Positions 31,602 through 33,821 of a stretch of 33,821 bases of DNA are shown here, one piece after another (within the stretch, counting starts at the first letter, position 1; each line of letters opens with the position of its first letter). Source of the stretch: an uncultured Eggerthella sp. (GTDB lineage Bacteria; Actinomycetota; Coriobacteriia; Coriobacteriales; Eggerthellaceae). The notes beneath the pieces are model-generated. The model made no database searches. It saw nothing but the letters and a program-made list of their open reading frames with translations, and was not told the DNA's origin. The stretch is from NCBI GenBank assembly GCA_900548955.1, contig URMQ01000005.1:1-33821 (forward strand), given 5' to 3'. A program made the position numbers and the translations under genes.

Positions 31602-32756
31602 TTACATAAAGGTAATGCCAAGTAGTTCAAATAAACTGCCCCAAGCTATGCCAATAACAAACAAGCCTATAAGAATAAAGATGTTTTGGCGAAGGCGATG
31701 GTTTTCACTGAACAGTACCAAAATGCCTACACCCGCAGAAACGAGCAAGCCCGATAACATAGCTCCTGTTCCAAGCATGCCATCAAGGTAGAGCTGCGTA
31801 ATTACAACACTGGCACCACAATTAGGAATGAGGCCCACTAAGGCAGAGCCAAAAATAGCAATACCTGGATTAGTAATAAGGAAATCGGTAATAACGTCTT
31901 CGCCAGCAATTTCCATAATGGCTACTAACACAAAGGAAATAATGTATACGATAACCGCTACCTGAAGGGTATGTTTTACCGCACTTATTATTATTTCTTT
32001 CCAACCACTGGATTCTTCAGAAATAGAACAGCTGGGATTATGGCAGTGGTGATGTGAAAATGGCTGCTCAAGTTCTTCTCCTGTGAGGTGGTGCCCATGA
32101 GGGCACGTGCACGTATCTGTGCTATCGTGGCTATGATCGCGGTTATGGTCACGCCCATGGTTGTGGTTGTGATTAGGTTCTTGTTCGTGACTATGGCTGT
32201 GGGTGCAGGTGGATTGATGAGCGGTGCTGCATGTGACTTCGCGAACGGGATCCTTACCGCTATCAATGCTTTTACCCTCGTGGAAATGCGTGCATTCTTG
32301 TCCGTGACCAAGAGCTTGTAGTGCTTTTTCTTCCTGCTTTACTTTGGAGCGAACTTTTAGGCGAAGTGCACCATCAATTGCAAAGCCCATTATCATACCA
32401 ATGGCAACTTTGCATCCGATGATCGAAAACATTATTGCTGGATCTACCTGCTCGGCTATGAACAGCGGAAGCATTTCGTCTGAAGTGGACAAAAAGACCG
32501 CGAAAAGGGTGCCTAAAGTAATGGCGCGGCTTGCGTAGAGGGCAGATCCTGCTGCTGAAAAACCACATTGAGGAACAGCGCCAAGAAGAGCGCCTACCAA
32601 AGGACCTGCAATGCCTGCTTTGCGCACCAAAACAGCCGCTTTGTCACCAGCCTTATGCTCAAGCAATTCAAGCAGGATGTAGGTGATCAGCAAAAACGGC
32701 ACCAGATAAATAGTGTCTTCGAATGCGTGTTCTAAAAGATGGGGGAGTAATTCCAT
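31602..32756 (-). CDS. 10-TM heavy-metal exporter family (ArsP_2 / putative manganese transporter)
   Basis: The product is 384 residues. Two related membrane halves each carry a Pro-x-Cys-Gly motif: GAVPQCGFSAAGSALYASRA near 60-78 and GLIPNCGASVVITQLYLDG near 308-326. This matches the family called putative 10-TM heavy-metal exporter (DUF2899), annotated as a manganese transporter in many genomes. Between the halves a cytoplasmic loop (about 150-245) has about 20 His and 7 Cys in runs such as THSHSH, NHNHNH and SHHHCH, a metal-binding segment. The gene follows a Fur-family regulator by 3 bases, so metal-dependent control of export is likely. The metal (Mn, Zn or other) cannot be settled. Confidence 0.85.
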   Translation of the reverse strand: MELLPHLLEHAFEDTIYLVPFLLITYILLELLEHKAGDKAAVLVRKAGIAGPLVGALLGAVPQCGFSAAGSALYASRAITLGTLFAVFLSTSDEMLPLFIAEQVDPAIMFSIIGCKVAIGMIMGFAIDGALRLKVRSKVKQEEKALQALGHGQECTHFHEGKSIDSGKDPVREVTCSTAHQSTCTHSHSHEQEPNHNHNHGRDHNRDHSHDSTDTCTCPHGHHLTGEELEQPFSHHHCHNPSCSISEESSGWKEIIISAVKHTLQVAVIVYIISFVLVAIMEIAGEDVITDFLITNPGIAIFGSALVGLIPNCGASVVITQLYLDGMLGTGAMLSGLLVSAGVGILVLFSENHRLRQNIFILIGLFVIGIAWGSLFELLGITFM

Positions 32757-32759
32757 AGA

Positions 32760-33179
32760 TTATGCCTCCACTTCTTTGAGGCATTTTTCGCAGAGACCAT
32801 AAAGTACGGTTTTGCTGGGGTTTATACGAACATGATGATGTTCAATGACATGCTCATAGAGGCGCTGTAACTCTCCGCAGTCAATAGGGGACAAATCGCC
32901 GCACTTTTCGCACTTCAAGAAGAAGTAAATGTTTTCAGGGGTGTCAGGCAGATAGCGGTAACAAACGCCATCAATTCCTTCTATTGCGCATCGGGCGATA
33001 ATACCTTCTTCCTCTAAGCGATCAAGGTTGCGATAGATGGTTGCCGTGCCAACTTTTTCGTGGCGTTTTTCAAGTGCGGAAATAATATCTTTGATAGTAA
33101 TAAATGATCCTTGATGCATCCGAATACATTCAAGGATGCGTTCTTTTTGCTTAGTTTTATATTGGCGTGGTGAAGGCAT
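32760..33179 (-). CDS. Fur-family metal-responsive repressor
   Basis: The product is 139 residues. The winged helix is at about 10-65 with TIKDIISALEKRHEKVGTAT and IYRNLDRLEEEGII, the recognition helix typical of Fur/Zur/PerR. Two zinc-type CxxC pairs are at about 90-93 (CEKC) and 130-133 (CEKC), and HHH at about 114-116 in the region of the regulatory metal site. Family members sense Fe, Zn, Mn or peroxide; with a metal exporter 3 bases downstream in the same operon, an excess-metal response is plausible, though Fur proteins are usually repressors with metal bound, so induction of an exporter would need an unusual mode. Start ATG: no strong ribosome binding site seen. Confidence 0.9.
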   Translation of the reverse strand: MPSPRQYKTKQKERILECIRMHQGSFITIKDIISALEKRHEKVGTATIYRNLDRLEEEGIIARCAIEGIDGVCYRYLPDTPENIYFFLKCEKCGDLSPIDCGELQRLYEHVIEHHHVRINPSKTVLYGLCEKCLKEVEA

Positions 33180-33654
33180 CTAAATCACTCTCTTAGTTTC
33201 AAAAGATGTTTTGTTTGGTTTTAAGATTCCAATTTGAAATTCCAGTTTGAACTGCTAATGTCAATTAAATGATATGAAATTGAAAACGTTTCTCATTTTA
33301 TTGGTTAAAGATTGGCTGTCAACGAATTTGAGAAACTTTATCAAATTAAAGAAAAGCTTCGAATAAGAACTACTTGAAATTAAAGCTCAATGGTGCAGTT
33401 GCGGAGAGGATGAAGAGAACAACCTGAATTGTAAGAAACGAGTAACATTCCAGTTTGAGTACAAGAAATAGAGTATTTATGTCACATCAATAGGCTATAT
33501 GTGTGATAATTGTGAACAAGAGGGGATATATATTCTGCGACATTACTTCCTCTAAGTAGCTCTTTAGACCTTTTCGCCGTAGTTGGCGAGTCGATGTTTC
33601 GACAAAGATTCGTCTTGTTGCTGGTAGCAAAGGATTTAGAGGAAAGGAAACGTT
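33180..33654. promoter_or_regulatory. regulatory region upstream of the fur-exporter operon
   Basis: A 475-base, AT-rich gap. Two adjacent 13-base direct repeats ATTCCAATTTGAA and ATTCCAGTTTGAA lie at 33226-33238 and 33239-33251, and a third, 12 of 13 bases, at 33447-33458. A near-palindrome TGAAAACGTTTCTCA is at 33281-33295. These are candidate Fur-family operators. No clear gene is present in the gap. Confidence 0.5.
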
Positions 33655-33801
33655 ATGGAAGAAAAAGATAAGAACATTCCTCAACCACAGCAGCCTGGCA
33701 ATGAGCCAGCTGTAACTCCGCAACCTGCGCAGCCAACTGAACCTATTCCTGCTCCAGCTGAGTCAGCATTTAATATAAAAAAACATCTTTTCGTCATTTA
33801 A
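33655..33801 (+). CDS. short proline-rich ORF at the window edge
   Basis: I do not recognise this gene. ATG at 33655 follows GGAAAGGAAACGTT (strong GGA/AGG site). The 48 codons give a Pro/Gln/Ala/Glu-rich peptide (PQPQQPGNEPAV, TPQPAQPTEP) ending in NIKKHLFVI and a stop at 33799-33801. Such N-termini usually lead into membrane domains of small multi-spanning proteins, but here the frame stops and the following bases are very AT-rich. Either a true short protein or the start of a gene truncated by insertion or rearrangement; the right flank is needed. Confidence 0.5.
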   Translation: MEEKDKNIPQPQQPGNEPAVTPQPAQPTEPIPAPAESAFNIKKHLFVI

Positions 33802-33821
33802 TCATTTGTTAATATGACAAT

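Noticed and set aside
32100..32321. Possible short tandem repeats or CRISPR-like pattern in the His-rich loop of the metal exporter
   Set aside because: The pattern comes from CAT/CAC codons for His; there are no regular spacers and no cas genes nearby.
33487..33723. Minus-strand frame of 78 codons upstream of the proline-rich ORF
   Set aside because: It overlaps the well-started plus-strand ORF and shows no coding features.
1..33821. tRNA, rRNA, CRISPR array, prophage or known anti-phage defence cluster
   Set aside because: None recognisable by eye on either strand; the DUF2130 protein alone does not make a defence system.

Overview
The window is a bacterial chromosomal segment of moderate GC, AT-leaning by eye, densely packed with genes on both strands. 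The protein set points to a strictly anaerobic or microaerophilic actinobacterium, most likely class Coriobacteriia (Eggerthellaceae-like). Supporting genes are a DUF2130 coiled-coil protein, a three-subunit CAB-type succinate dehydrogenase/fumarate reductase, ThrH, an L-lactate permease and an actinobacterial-type EttA. The taxonomic placement is inferred from protein resemblance only.

Layout, left to right. A partial alpha/beta hydrolase and a small basic protein lie at the left edge (1-1137). Next come EttA and a membrane-anchored spermidine-synthase-fold protein (minus), an EamA exporter (plus), lactate permease LldP (minus) and ThrH (plus), 1380-7873. A MarR regulator is translationally overlapped with a heterodimeric ABC exporter (8191-13017); its second subunit contains an uninterrupted run of 26 T in the reading frame. 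A long imperfect inverted repeat, GpmA (minus) and a relic of a substrate-binding-protein plus MscS-like gene follow (13085-15483).

From 15629 to 17460 there is a complete GC-rich insertion element with matching ends and an 8-bp target duplication. It carries an IS1595-family transposase and a lincosamide nucleotidyltransferase-like passenger gene, an arrangement like the known MTnSag1/lnu(C) element. After it come an SDR oxidoreductase, the DUF2130 protein, a LOG-family protein, TcdA (minus), a PepV-like dipeptidase, and a TetR-PHP pair (minus) with a divergent YczE-like membrane protein. TcdA and pepV are flanked by two copies of a structured repeat of about 130 bp.

The right part holds a small unknown gene, the sdhC-sdhA-sdhB respiratory operon (minus), a patatin-like phospholipase (plus), and a Fur-family regulator cotranscribed with a 10-TM metal exporter that has a His/Cys-rich loop (minus). 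The intergenic region upstream of the regulator has repeated motifs. A short proline-rich ORF lies at the right edge.

The most interesting signals are the 26-T tract, which could act as an on/off switch for the exporter; the apparently intact mobile element with a possible antibiotic-resistance cargo; the two structured repeats with a compensatory base change; and the EttA variant with a changed second ABC signature. No tRNA, rRNA or CRISPR array was seen.
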